Below are positions 6,526 to 14,156 of a DNA stretch of 17,605 nucleotides, piece by piece (within the stretch, counting starts at the first letter, position 1; each line of letters starts with the position of its first letter). This DNA is from Yinghuangia elevatio (GTDB lineage Bacteria; Actinomycetota; Actinomycetes; Streptomycetales; Streptomycetaceae), in NCBI RefSeq assembly GCF_040649515.1, contig NZ_JBEZFP010000179.1:1-17605 (forward strand), written 5' to 3'. The notes under the pieces were generated by a model. It was not told the DNA's origin. It saw only the letters and a program-made list of their open reading frames with translations, and did not search any database. Made by a program: the position numbers and the translations under genes.

Positions 6526-7381
6526 GACCGTTGCTCCCTTTTGAGTTGTGGCGTTTCCGTGGTGAAGGACCGGTCGTCCGGCGGGTCGGGATGCGGATCA
6601 CGTCGTCCGGCGTCTCCCATGGCCCTTGTAGTGCCGAGCGCGAGCGGTCGTGGCTCCACCTGGTCAGCGCCGGCCCGGGACGTGCCTGCGCGCGTCGGCG
6701 AAATCATGACGTGGACATCGTGAACACACGGCAGCGGGTTGTCGGTTCCGCGCAGTGGGCGGCAAAGCGGACATCCACCGCTCAGCCTTGTCATGATGCC
6801 GCGAACAGAGCCGCGGCCGTGCGTGATCGGCGCTGCGCGCCGCTGCGCGTGTCGGTGTCGTCGGGCGGTCGTGGCGGGGCCCGGGAGGGCGACGCGTCTG
6901 TCGAACATTCGGAGGGTCCCGTACGCCTCCCCGGCGGACGCATGCCGTCCTTAACCGTGGGCGGGGGCTGTAGGCCTCACCGTAGACCCAAGCAGGGGCC
7001 GCGGATAGAGCTGCGGCGTATCGTCTCAAAGGGTGCGCATATCAGCAGGTGTCGCGCCCGGCCCCATTCCGGACGGCGAACCGGGCCGCCGCCAACGCGT
7101 TGACAGCGGCGGCCGGTCACCGTTGACTGTCAAGTACGGCGTCGGGTCACCGCCTCTCGGGGCGATGCGCTCCGTGCCGAATCGCCGAGACCCCGCGGCC
7201 TCGACCGGTGCTGTTCCTGCTCGTTGCGGATTTCACCTCGTTCCGTGTTCCGGTCGTCGGCAATGCTCCGGTGATCACGTCGATCCTCGGCCCGGTCGGC
7301 ACCGCCGCGAACACCCGTGAAAGCGACAGTCGATCGTCGGCACCGACGTGGTCCGGATGCGTGGGCGGGAAGGGAGCCGAC
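6526..7381. other. Long region without a convincing gene, between the usp unit and the GNAT gene
   Basis: These 856 bp separate divergently transcribed units and must hold both promoters. Open frames here are Arg/Pro-rich or lack biased codons. Visible structures are an inverted repeat TTGACAG/CTGTCAA (7100-7106 and 7127-7133, 20 bp apart) and a short palindrome CGTCGG-CA-CCGACG (7335-7348) 34 bp before the GNAT start. A frame from GTG 7208 runs in phase into the GNAT gene, but its G/C-ending codon share (about 72%) is lower than in real genes, so I do not count it as part of the protein. No DosR-type box was found. Confidence 0.5.
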
Positions 7382-7969
7382 ATGGCGACAGCAGCGGAAG
7401 ACCCGCGCCCGAGGGGCGCGGAGACGGCCGAGGTCTTCCTTCGCGGATTGACCCGCTGGCAGGCCGAACAGCAGCGTGAGTCGGTCGCGGACCTGGCGGT
7501 GGAGGCGTACCGGGGGGAGCGGGGCGAGGAGTTCCGGGACCGGCAGGAGTTCCTCGGACGCTTCGCTTCCGACAACCAGCGGCCCGGGTTCGAGATGGCC
7601 CTTGCCGGCAGCGTCGCGGGGGCGGCGGGCTGCGCGTACGGCTTCCCGATGGGACGCGAGGGCGACCACTGGCGCGGCGCGCTCGGTCGGTTGCCCCGGC
7701 ACATCGAGGAACTCACCGCTTCGGGACGCGTGTTCGTCATCGCCGATCTGATGGTCCTGCCCGCGTACCGGCGCCGCGGTGTGGGCACCTCGCTGATGGA
7801 ACTGCTGCTGAGCCGTTGTGACGCAGCCTTGGCGGTGGCATTCGTCGACGCGTCGAACGCGCCCGCTCTCGGTGCGCTGCGGGCGTGGCGTTGGACCAGG
7901 ATCGAACACCTCGGGGCCGACGACGTGGGTTCCGAGCACGAGGTGTGGAGCCACAGCCTGGTCTCTTGA
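7382..7969 (+). CDS. GNAT-family N-acetyltransferase
   Basis: A 195-residue protein from ATG 7382, preceded by AAGGGAG at five bases. The GNAT core lies in the C-terminal half: strand VFVIADLMVLPAYR is followed by the acetyl-CoA pyrophosphate loop RRRGVGTSL (motif A, consensus R/Q-x-x-G-x-G/A), then helix LMELLLSRCD. Strand AVAFVDASNAPALGAL matches motif B with its typical Asn, and RAWRWTRIEHL is the family's end-strand pattern. It transfers an acetyl group from acetyl-CoA to an amine or similar acceptor, which the sequence does not specify. The first 100 residues are longer than in a minimal GNAT. The gene stands alone, divergent from the usp unit, and two hairpins close it downstream. Confidence 0.85.
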   Translation: MATAAEDPRPRGAETAEVFLRGLTRWQAEQQRESVADLAVEAYRGERGEEFRDRQEFLGRFASDNQRPGFEMALAGSVAGAAGCAYGFPMGREGDHWRGALGRLPRHIEELTASGRVFVIADLMVLPAYRRRGVGTSLMELLLSRCDAALAVAFVDASNAPALGALRAWRWTRIEHLGADDVGSEHEVWSHSLVS

Positions 7970-8033
7970 CCGCACCCGGGGGCCGGACGCCGCTGATCAG
8001 CTGACCAACTGATCCGGGGTGCGGGACCCGCAG

Positions 8034-8056
8034 GGCGCCTCGGACATCGAGGCGCC
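8034..8056 (+). terminator. Perfect 9-bp hairpin after the GNAT gene
   Basis: GGCGCCTCG (8034-8042), loop GACAT, CGAGGCGCC (8048-8056). The stem is perfect and G/C-rich without a T tract, like many actinobacterial terminators. It lies 64 bp after the GNAT stop. Confidence 0.6.
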
Positions 8057-8072
8057 GCGCTACTGCGCATCG

Positions 8073-8105
8073 GCAGCGACGACCACGTCGCCTGCGCCCT
8101 TTTTT
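8073..8105 (+). terminator. Intrinsic terminator with T tract
   Basis: GCAG-CGACG (8073-8081), loop ACCA, CGTCG-C-CTGC (8086-8095) with one bulged C, followed by GCCC and six T (8100-8105). This is a classic rho-independent layout, unusual in such GC-rich DNA, and together with the hairpin at 8034 it insulates the steroid-type cassette. Confidence 0.7.
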
Positions 8106-8226
8106 GTTCCCTTGCCTCCCCGGCGTCCCGGGCCGGCACCGGCCGGTTTCGGCGGGTGAACGGCGGCACCGCCATGCCCTGAGCGGCGGCCCTCGACCGG
8201 CAGGTTGGCTGACGCTCCATCAGGTG

Positions 8227-8247
8227 ACGCTTGTTTGTAACAAGCGT
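8227..8247. promoter_or_regulatory. 21-bp perfect inverted repeat, probable operator
   Basis: ACGCTTGTT, spacer TGT, AACAAGCGT: nine-base arms. It covers the candidate -35 (TTGTTT, 8231-8236) of the dehydrogenase operon. Size and symmetry fit a dimeric repressor of TetR or IclR type. Which protein binds is not known. Confidence 0.75.
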
Positions 8248-8259
8248 TTCATATATGAA
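8231..8259 (+). promoter_or_regulatory. Candidate promoter of the dehydrogenase-flavoprotein operon
   Basis: TTGTTT (8231-8236) and TATGAA (8254-8259) with a 17-bp spacer fit a sigma-70/HrdB-type promoter. Each element lies inside one of the two palindromes. The first gene starts 75 bp downstream at GTG 8335. Confidence 0.5.
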
Positions 8260-8260
8260 A
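8247..8260. promoter_or_regulatory. 14-bp perfect palindrome, probable operator
   Basis: TTTCATATATGAAA is a perfect, AT-rich palindrome in GC-rich DNA. It shares its first base with the end of the upstream inverted repeat and covers the candidate -10. The local IclR-type regulator is a possible ligand, by position only. Confidence 0.7.
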
Positions 8261-8334
8261 TCCAGTGAGCGACGGTACGCGCGCTCGCCCAGGGGCCTGG
8301 GCGAGCGCGGGAGTGCAACGGAGAGGGACAGCTC

Positions 8335-9102
8335 GTGGAGCGAGACACCGGCCGCCTGGTCGGCAAGGTCGCCTTGGTCACCGGCGCGGCGAAGGGCCAG
8401 GGGGCCGCCCATGCACGGCGGTTCGTAGCCGAGGGGGCGAAGGTCGTGCTCGCCGACGTGCTGGACGACGACGGCATGCAGGTCGCCGCCGAGCTGGGCG
8501 CCGACGCCGTGTACACCGGGCTGGACGTACGCGACGAGCAGCAGTGGGCGGCCGCCGTCGACCTGGCAACCGAACGGTTCGGCAAGCTCGACGTGCTCGT
8601 CAACAACGCGGGCGTCAACCACTTCGCCGCGATCTCCGACACCACCACCGCCGACTTCATGCGCGTGGTGGAGATCAACCTGCTCGGCTGCTTCCTCGGC
8701 ATCCGTACCGCCGCACCGGCCATCACCGCGGCCGGCGGCGGGTCGATCATCAATGTGTCCTCCATGAACGGCCTGGTCGGAGCCGCGCACACCAGCGCGT
8801 ACGTGGCCACCAAGTTCGCGATCCGCGGGCTCACCAAGTCGGCCGCCATCGAACTGGGGCCGCTCGGCGTCCGGGTCAACTCGATGCACCCGGGAGCCAT
8901 CGACACCGACATGGCCAGAGCCGGCATCGAGATGGCCAAGGGGCTCGGCATGGACCCGATGGCCGCACTGCCGCTTCGCCGTATCGGCACCGTCGACGAG
9001 GCAGCGAGCCTCGCGCTGTTCCTCGCGTCCGACGAGTCGTCGTACTCCACCGGATCGGAGTTCGTCTTCGACGGCGGATGGACGGCGGGCCCGGGTGCCT
9101 GA
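8335..9102 (+). CDS. Short-chain dehydrogenase/reductase, 3-alpha/20-beta-hydroxysteroid dehydrogenase-like
   Basis: A 255-residue classical SDR from GTG 8335, with GGAGAGGGA six bases upstream. The cofactor loop TGAAKGQG lies at 16-23; Asp41 at the end of the second strand (VVLAD) predicts NAD(H) preference. NNAG is at 90-93, and the catalytic tetrad is Asn115, Ser143, Tyr156 and Lys160 (YVATK). The ending DGGWTAGPG is usual for the group. Such enzymes oxidise or reduce a hydroxyl/ketone pair on steroids, terpenoids or other alicyclic alcohols. The KstD-like flavoprotein follows after 63 bp, so the alcohol may be turned into a ketone that the flavoprotein then desaturates. The exact substrate is not readable. 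Two palindromes upstream suggest repressor control. Confidence 0.9.
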   Translation: MERDTGRLVGKVALVTGAAKGQGAAHARRFVAEGAKVVLADVLDDDGMQVAAELGADAVYTGLDVRDEQQWAAAVDLATERFGKLDVLVNNAGVNHFAAISDTTTADFMRVVEINLLGCFLGIRTAAPAITAAGGGSIINVSSMNGLVGAAHTSAYVATKFAIRGLTKSAAIELGPLGVRVNSMHPGAIDTDMARAGIEMAKGLGMDPMAALPLRRIGTVDEAASLALFLASDESSYSTGSEFVFDGGWTAGPGA

Positions 9103-9165
9103 GGCGACCCCGAACCGACCCGCGCGCCCGGCGCGCTCTCTCAACTTCCTTGGAGCACACCGCAC

Positions 9166-10785
9166 ATGAGTGACACCCAGCAGTGGGACCGCGTCGTCGA
9201 CGTGATCGTGGTCGGTTCGGGCGGCGCCGCGTTGACCGCCGCCACGCTCGCCCACGACGGCGGCGCGGAAGTCCTCGTCCTCGAGAAGGCCGACCAACTC
9301 GGCGGCACCACCGCCGTTTCGGGTGGCGTCATGTGGCTGCCGGGGAACCACCACATGGCCGAGGGGACCGACAACCGCGAGGACGCGCTCGCCTACATCC
9401 GCGCGATCGCCGGGGGACGTGAGCACGACCCGGAACTCCTCGAAGTCTTCGTCGACACCGCACCACAGACCCTGCGCTACCTCGAGGACCACACGCCGCT
9501 ACGCACCCACGTCACCGCGCTCGTCGACTACTACCGTACGTGGGAACTCCCCGGCAGCCGCTCGCTCCCGGGCCGCGCCGTCGAGCCGGACCCGTACCCC
9601 GTGGGCAGCGAACTCCCCGACTGGGTGGACAAGTTGGCCAGCCGCGGAACGCTCATGTCGCTCGGTGCGGCCACCACGCTCAGCGAGGACATGGCGCCGA
9701 AGACCCCGGAACTACTCGCCGAGCTCGCGCGCCGCGAGGCCGAGGACATCCGCCCCAAGGGCGCCGCACTCATCGCCCGCCTGTTCAAGGGGCTGCTGGA
9801 ACGCGGTGTCGAGACCCTGCTCGGCACACCGACCCGGAGCCTGGTGATCGCCGACGGCGAGGTCGTCGGCGTCCACGCGGAACACGAGGGCCGGACGTTG
9901 ACCGTCGGCGCGCGCAAGGGCGTCGTGCTCGCGTGCGGCGGCTTCGAGTGGAACCCGCAGCTGGTGCGCGCGCACATCGGGTACGACGTCCAGCCGCTGT
10001 CGCCGTGGCGCAACAACACCGGCGACGGTCTGACGATGGCCGTCGCCGCCGGCGCCGAACTGGGCAACATGACCTCGTACTGGGGCACGCCCGCGATGAT
10101 CGACCCGGACATCACCCGGGACGGTGAACACGTCCCGCAGTTCGAGTGGGGCCGCGCCGAGCCCGCGTCGATCATCGTCAACCGCGAGGGCCGCCGCTTC
10201 GGCAACGAGGCGCTGCCGTACAACGACTTCCCCAAGCTGTTCGGTGCCTTCGACGGGGTCGGCTTCCCCAACTCGGGGCCCGCCTACCTGATCTTCGACC
10301 GCACCGTACGGGACAGTCAGCGCATCCTGTCGATGCTGCCCGGCGGCCCCGACCCCGAGTGGGTGCACCGCGCCGAGACCGTCGAGGACCTCGCCCGCCG
10401 GATCGGCGTGGACCCGGCGGCCCTCGAGGCCACCGTCACGCGCTACAACGAGTACGCCGAGAAGGGCGAGGACCCCGACTTCGACCGTACGACGCGGGGC
10501 CTGATGGCGCCGGGACGGGTGGCGCCGCTGCGCGAGGCGCCGTTCTACGCCGTCGAGATCCTCCCCGGCACGCTCGGCACCAACGGCGGCCCGCGCGTGG
10601 ACCGCGACGGCCGGGTCCGCCGCCAGGGCGGCGGCGTCGTGCCGGGCCTGTACGCGGCGGGAAACACCACGGCAAACCTGTTCGGCTGGGCGTACCCCAG
10701 CGGCGGCGCCACCATCGCAGGCGGCGTGGTCTTCGGCTACCTCGCCGGCCGGCACGCCGCGAGCCGGCCGGCCCGCCAGGTCTGA
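9166..10785 (+). CDS. FAD-dependent oxidoreductase, 3-ketosteroid delta-1-dehydrogenase-like
   Basis: A 539-residue flavoprotein from ATG 9166; GGAG lies ten bases upstream. The N-terminal Rossmann motif is VVGSGGAALTAA (G17, G19, A22), with Glu40 for the FAD ribose (LVLEKAD). The C-terminal FAD segment GLYAAGNTTANLFGWAYPSG (494-513) is typical of the FAD_binding_2 (KstD/fumarate reductase) family. Tyr510 and Gly514 keep the Y-x3-G spacing of the KstD catalytic Tyr487/Gly491 pair, and YYRTWELPG (122-130) resembles the KstD region with Tyr119. The reaction would be 1,2-desaturation of a 3-keto ring. A cyclic-ketone dehydrogenase of a terpenoid or aromatic pathway is an alternative. It is co-directional with the SDR, and a strong hairpin follows the stop. 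Confidence 0.88.
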   Translation: MSDTQQWDRVVDVIVVGSGGAALTAATLAHDGGAEVLVLEKADQLGGTTAVSGGVMWLPGNHHMAEGTDNREDALAYIRAIAGGREHDPELLEVFVDTAPQTLRYLEDHTPLRTHVTALVDYYRTWELPGSRSLPGRAVEPDPYPVGSELPDWVDKLASRGTLMSLGAATTLSEDMAPKTPELLAELARREAEDIRPKGAALIARLFKGLLERGVETLLGTPTRSLVIADGEVVGVHAEHEGRTLTVGARKGVVLACGGFEWNPQLVRAHIGYDVQPLSPWRNNTGDGLTMAVAAGAELGNMTSYWGTPAMIDPDITRDGEHVPQFEWGRAEPASIIVNREGRRFGNEALPYNDFPKLFGAFDGVGFPNSGPAYLIFDRTVRDSQRILSMLPGGPDPEWVHRAETVEDLARRIGVDPAALEATVTRYNEYAEKGEDPDFDRTTRGLMAPGRVAPLREAPFYAVEILPGTLGTNGGPRVDRDGRVRRQGGGVVPGLYAAGNTTANLFGWAYPSGGATIAGGVVFGYLAGRHAASRPARQV

Positions 10786-10826
10786 CCGACACCCCTTCGC
10801 CGGGTTCGGCCGACCCGCCCGTTCAA

Positions 10827-10854
10827 GTGCCGAGGCGGACACCCGCCTCGGCAC
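10827..10854. terminator. 12-bp-stem hairpin after the flavoprotein gene
   Basis: GTGCCGAGGCGG (10827-10838), loop ACAC, CCGCCTCGGCAC (10843-10854). The stem is perfect and follows the flavoprotein stop by about 40 bp. It should end the SDR-flavoprotein transcript, so the IclR gene probably has its own promoter in 10855-10960. Confidence 0.8.
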
Positions 10855-10960
10855 ACCGGCCACGGTCTGTGGAATCCTTCCGACGCGCCATCCGCCACCG
10901 CCGTCCGGCGGGGCGGGCGGCGCGTACGTACCGGCCCGGCGAACGGAAGAGGCGCACACC

Positions 10961-11854
10961 ATGCCCGAGCGGCGTTCCCCACCGACCGAACGCGTCGCCC
11001 AGGTCCTCAACCTCCTCGCCGAGCACGCCTCGACACCCCTGTCGCTGGCCGTCATCGCGGACCGGCTCGAACTGAGCAAGCCCACCTGCCTCGGCATCCT
11101 GACGACCCTCACCGAGACCGGCTTCGTGCACCGCGGCGAGGACAAGGCGTACCGGCTCGGACCGACGCTCACCCGTCTCGGCCGCGCCGCGGAGGGCGGC
11201 GTCGCGCCGCTGGACGTGCTGCTGCCGTACCTGCACGGCCTGCACCGGGACCTCGGCCTGAGCTGCCTGCTGACCGCGCTGCGGGACGGCGAGATGGTGG
11301 TCGTCGGCCGCGCCGGCACCATCGCCGTCGGCCGCCCGCGCGACCTGGTCGGCGAACGCTTCCCCGCCGTCCCGCCGCTCGGCCTGCCCGAACTCCTGTG
11401 GAACGGCGACCAGGCGGTCGATTCCTGGCTGAGCCGGCCCCCGCTCATCCCCGTCACCGCGACCCGCGCCGCGCTGCGCCGCCTCACCGGCGAGGCCCGC
11501 GAGGCCGGCTTCCTCATCGAACGCCTCGGCGAGGCGCCGGCCGCCCGCAACGACGTCCTGGCCAACCTCGTCACCTCGGGCATGCCGGACACCATCGTCT
11601 CGACGCTGCGCGACTACCTGCCCGCCGCCGACTGGGACGAGTACACCACCCGGCCCCCGGGCGAGACCGTCGACGTGGCCACCATCCATGCGCCCGTCCA
11701 CGACCACCAGGGCACGCAGCACTACACGTTCTCCGTCGTGGTCGGCCGGCGCCGCGTCCCGACCCGCACCTGCGCGACATGGACCCGCACCATCACCGAG
11801 ACGGCCGAGGCGGCAACCAAGGCCATCGGCGGCTGGAACCCCTGGACCCGTTAG
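10961..11854 (+). CDS. IclR-type transcriptional regulator
   Basis: A 297-residue protein from ATG 10961, with GGAAGAGG eight bases upstream. The winged helix-turn-helix is at about 8-70: RVAQVLNLLAEHAS, the HTH LAVIADRLELSKPTCLGILTTL, and the wing GFVHRGEDKAYRLGP. This order matches IclR proteins. The rest resembles the IclR effector domain (YLHGLHRDLGLSCLLTAL, then DGEMVVVGRAG), but the end (about 230-297) is diverged and longer than the usual 250-260 residues. IclR proteins bind small catabolic ligands and act as repressors or activators of neighbouring operons. Position next to the SDR-flavoprotein pair makes it the prime candidate for the palindromes at 8227-8260. This is inference. Confidence 0.85.
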   Translation: MPERRSPPTERVAQVLNLLAEHASTPLSLAVIADRLELSKPTCLGILTTLTETGFVHRGEDKAYRLGPTLTRLGRAAEGGVAPLDVLLPYLHGLHRDLGLSCLLTALRDGEMVVVGRAGTIAVGRPRDLVGERFPAVPPLGLPELLWNGDQAVDSWLSRPPLIPVTATRAALRRLTGEAREAGFLIERLGEAPAARNDVLANLVTSGMPDTIVSTLRDYLPAADWDEYTTRPPGETVDVATIHAPVHDHQGTQHYTFSVVVGRRRVPTRTCATWTRTITETAEAATKAIGGWNPWTR

Positions 11855-11880
11855 CCACCGTCTCGGGCCCCCCGGAAGCC

Positions 11881-11970
11881 TCTGCGGCGCCTCCCCCCCC
11901 GCGGCGCCTGCCCCTGCGGTGCGTGCCCCTGCGGTGCCTCCTCCCGCGGTGCCTGCTCCCCGCGGCGCCC
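11881..11970. repeat. Six 15-bp tandem repeats between the IclR gene and the propeller-protease gene
   Basis: Six head-to-tail 15-bp units around the core TGCGGTGCCTG (11881-11895 up to 11956-11970) differ by a few bases each. The gap 11855-12164 contains these repeats, a short AT-rich patch near 12064-12090 with an 8-codon ORF, and no convincing gene. One plus frame through the repeats reads Ala/Pro (APAV-type) and joins the downstream gene in phase, but no start codon with a ribosome site is seen in it. Confidence 0.75.
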
Positions 11971-12164
11971 GCCCGGCAGCGCTTCCTCCGGCCGACGTGC
12001 GAGCCGCGTCCTCTGGGCCCCGCACCCTTGCCGCGGCACCGCCGCCAACTGCCGCGACGCGCCATGAGAAAAAACTTCGCGGAAACCTGAGAGGTCCGGC
12101 TGTCCGCCGCCACATCCCCTGTGACCGGCCGCGCTCCGCGGCCCGTGCACAGAACGGGAGAACC

Positions 12165-14027
12165 ATGAACAGACCTTCGTGGCAGGCGGGTTCGGCTCGT
12201 GCCGGAATCACCGCGACAGCCGCGCCGATCATCCGCGCTCTCGGTGGGACCGCCGCACCCGGCCGGTGCGCTTCCCGGCGCGGCGGCCGCGCGTACGGTG
12301 GCTCCGTCGGCCGGTCCGAGCGTGCGTCGCGGCTGTCGCGCAGCGCTCCCCGGCGACTGATCGCCGCCTTGGCGCTCGCCCTCCTGACCGCACTGCTGTC
12401 TCCCATGCCGTCCGCCCACGCGTGGAGCGGCGTGGACTTCGCGCTGCCGGGTGCCGCCAACGCCGAGAACAGCACCATGACGTCGGTCGCGCGCGGGCCC
12501 GGCCATCTCGACGTCTTCTGGATCGCCTCCGACGGCGCCGTGAACACGGCCACATGGAACGACACCACCCACCTCTGGGCCGGCGGCCAGGTGGCGCCGC
12601 CCGGCTCGGCCGCCACCGGCGCCTCGGCCGGAGGCCTGGCGGCCGTCGCCCGCAACCCCCAGCACCTCGACGTGTTCTGGATCCGTCCGGACAGCGGTGT
12701 CTCCACGGCCTGGTGGGACGCCACCGCCCGCGGCTGGTCCCAGCCGCGGTCCATCGCACCCGCGCGGGCGGCCCTCCCGGGTGCCCTCGCCGCCGTCGCC
12801 CGCAACCCCGGCCAACTCGACGTGTTCTGGATCCAGCCGAATCGCGCCATCGCCACCACCGTGTGGAACGTCTGGCTCGACTGGCCGGCTCCGTGGCCGA
12901 TCACCGCACCCGCCGCCGCCCAGTACCCGGCCGGTGCGCTGTCCGTGGTGTCGCGCGTACGCGACCAGCTCGACCTGTTCTGGATCCGCCCCGACGGCGG
13001 TGTCTCGACCGCATGGTGGAACGTCAACGCGAACTGGCCCTCGCGTTCCATCGCCCCGGCCGGCCACGCCCGGATCAGCGACCACACAACCGTCCGCCGC
13101 GCCGGGCTGGTGGCGGTCGCCCGACGCCCCGACTACCTCGACGTGTTCTGGATCGGCCCGGACGGCGGCATCGGCACCACCGCGTGGAACCCCTGGGCCA
13201 ACTGGCCCGCCCCTTGGCCGATCGCCTGGCCCGGCGCGGCGCAGTCCGGCTCCCTGGCCGTGGCCAGCCGTACGCCGGGGCAGCTCGACGTGGCCTGGGT
13301 GGCCGCGGACAACCGCGTCCAGAGTCTCGGATACGACGAACGCGTACCCGGCGGCTGGGGCCCCACCGACGCCACCCCCGCGCACCGCGCGTTGCCCGGA
13401 GCCCTGACCATGGTCTCGCGACGCCCCGACGTCCTGGACGTGTTCTGGGTCAACCCGACCCGTACGGTCGGCACCACCTGGCGGCCCAACGAACGTGTCC
13501 GAGTCCACGTCAAAGCCGTCAACATGCCGGTCGACCAGACGCTGGTCCGCAACCAAATCGCCGACATGAGCCTCCTGTTCGGCAGAGTGGAGATCGGCGT
13601 CGAACTGGTCGGCACCGAGCAGATCAGCATCCCCGGCCTGAACACCGTGCGGGTGGGCCCCTGCAACGAAAACCTGGCTCCGGCCAGTGCCGACCAGAAC
13701 ACCCTGGCCAAACACCGCAACGGCGCGGGCCCGAAGGACATCGTCATCTACATCGTTTCCGAAGTCCGGGACAACCAGGGCGCCATCAACGGATGCGCCA
13801 CCCACCCGGCAGGCAAGCCCGGCGTGGTCGTCGCCCCGTACGACATGCGCTGGCTCCACGCCCACGAAGTCGGACACGTCCTCGACCTGCAACACCCCGA
13901 ATGGCGCCTCGACGACCAGACGACGCTGATGACCGGCCTCGGACTCATAAACCTCAGGAAGAACCCGCCCGACATCAACGCCCGCGACAAGGCAACCATG
14001 TTCGCCAGCCCGCTCACCATCCCCTGA
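12165..14027 (+). CDS. Secreted seven-repeat PLL-lectin-like beta-propeller fused to a metzincin-like zinc protease
   Basis: A 620-residue protein from ATG 12165, with GGGAG four bases upstream. After an unusually long basic N-region comes a signal peptide (RRLIAALALALLTALLSPMP, 63-82, then SAHA), with cleavage predicted after Ala86. Residues about 90-445 hold seven propeller-blade repeats centred on LDVFWI-x-P-D-G-G-V-x-T-x-W (for example HLDVFWIRPDSGVSTAWW). The first five are nearly canonical and the sixth and seventh diverge (LDVAWV, LDVFWV). Blades of this type occur in PLL-like fucose-binding lectins. Residues about 446-620 form a metalloprotease domain with the zinc motif HEVGHVLDLQH (567-577) and a Met in the LMTG turn (589). 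Asp574 replaces the usual metzincin Gly. The protein is probably an extracellular protease held on glycans by its propeller. It is monocistronic, with a hairpin downstream. Confidence 0.85.
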   Translation: MNRPSWQAGSARAGITATAAPIIRALGGTAAPGRCASRRGGRAYGGSVGRSERASRLSRSAPRRLIAALALALLTALLSPMPSAHAWSGVDFALPGAANAENSTMTSVARGPGHLDVFWIASDGAVNTATWNDTTHLWAGGQVAPPGSAATGASAGGLAAVARNPQHLDVFWIRPDSGVSTAWWDATARGWSQPRSIAPARAALPGALAAVARNPGQLDVFWIQPNRAIATTVWNVWLDWPAPWPITAPAAAQYPAGALSVVSRVRDQLDLFWIRPDGGVSTAWWNVNANWPSRSIAPAGHARISDHTTVRRAGLVAVARRPDYLDVFWIGPDGGIGTTAWNPWANWPAPWPIAWPGAAQSGSLAVASRTPGQLDVAWVAADNRVQSLGYDERVPGGWGPTDATPAHRALPGALTMVSRRPDVLDVFWVNPTRTVGTTWRPNERVRVHVKAVNMPVDQTLVRNQIADMSLLFGRVEIGVELVGTEQISIPGLNTVRVGPCNENLAPASADQNTLAKHRNGAGPKDIVIYIVSEVRDNQGAINGCATHPAGKPGVVVAPYDMRWLHAHEVGHVLDLQHPEWRLDDQTTLMTGLGLINLRKNPPDINARDKATMFASPLTIP

Positions 14028-14037
14028 CCCCAATGCC

Positions 14038-14062
14038 CTGCCCCCGGAACCCCCGGGGGCAG
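14038..14062. terminator. 10-bp-stem hairpin between convergent genes
   Basis: CTGCCCCCGG (14038-14047), loop AACCC, CCGGGGGCAG (14053-14062). It starts 10 bp after the propeller-protease stop and lies before the stop of the convergent VanX-like gene, so it may act in both directions. Confidence 0.8.
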
Positions 14063-14156
14063 GCCCCCAACCCAACAAATCCCCGCACAACCCGCCCCCA
14101 CCCACATCCGCCAGAAGGCAGTCTTCAGCCAAGGCAGGCGGATAGCGTGTCTCGGG

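Noticed and set aside
6526..7381. Search for a DosR/DevR-type box upstream of the usp and acetate-kinase genes
   Set aside because: No match to the GGGACT-type palindrome was found by eye; hypoxia control remains only suggested by gene content.
7208..7381. N-terminal extension of the GNAT protein from GTG 7208
   Set aside because: Codon bias is lower than in the gene proper, while ATG 7382 has an excellent ribosome site.
7147..9492. Long minus-strand open frame antisense to the GNAT and SDR genes
   Set aside because: No ribosome site, no recognisable domain, and codon bias mirrors the plus-strand genes.
12064..12090. Eight-codon ORF MRKNFAET in an AT-rich patch before the propeller-protease gene
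   Set aside because: No ribosome site and no known attenuator pattern; listed only within the intergenic description.
10823..14132. Several long antisense frames opposite the IclR and propeller-protease genes
   Set aside because: The repeats in their translations are reverse images of the propeller repeats; the plus-strand gene has a signal peptide, a zinc motif and a ribosome site.
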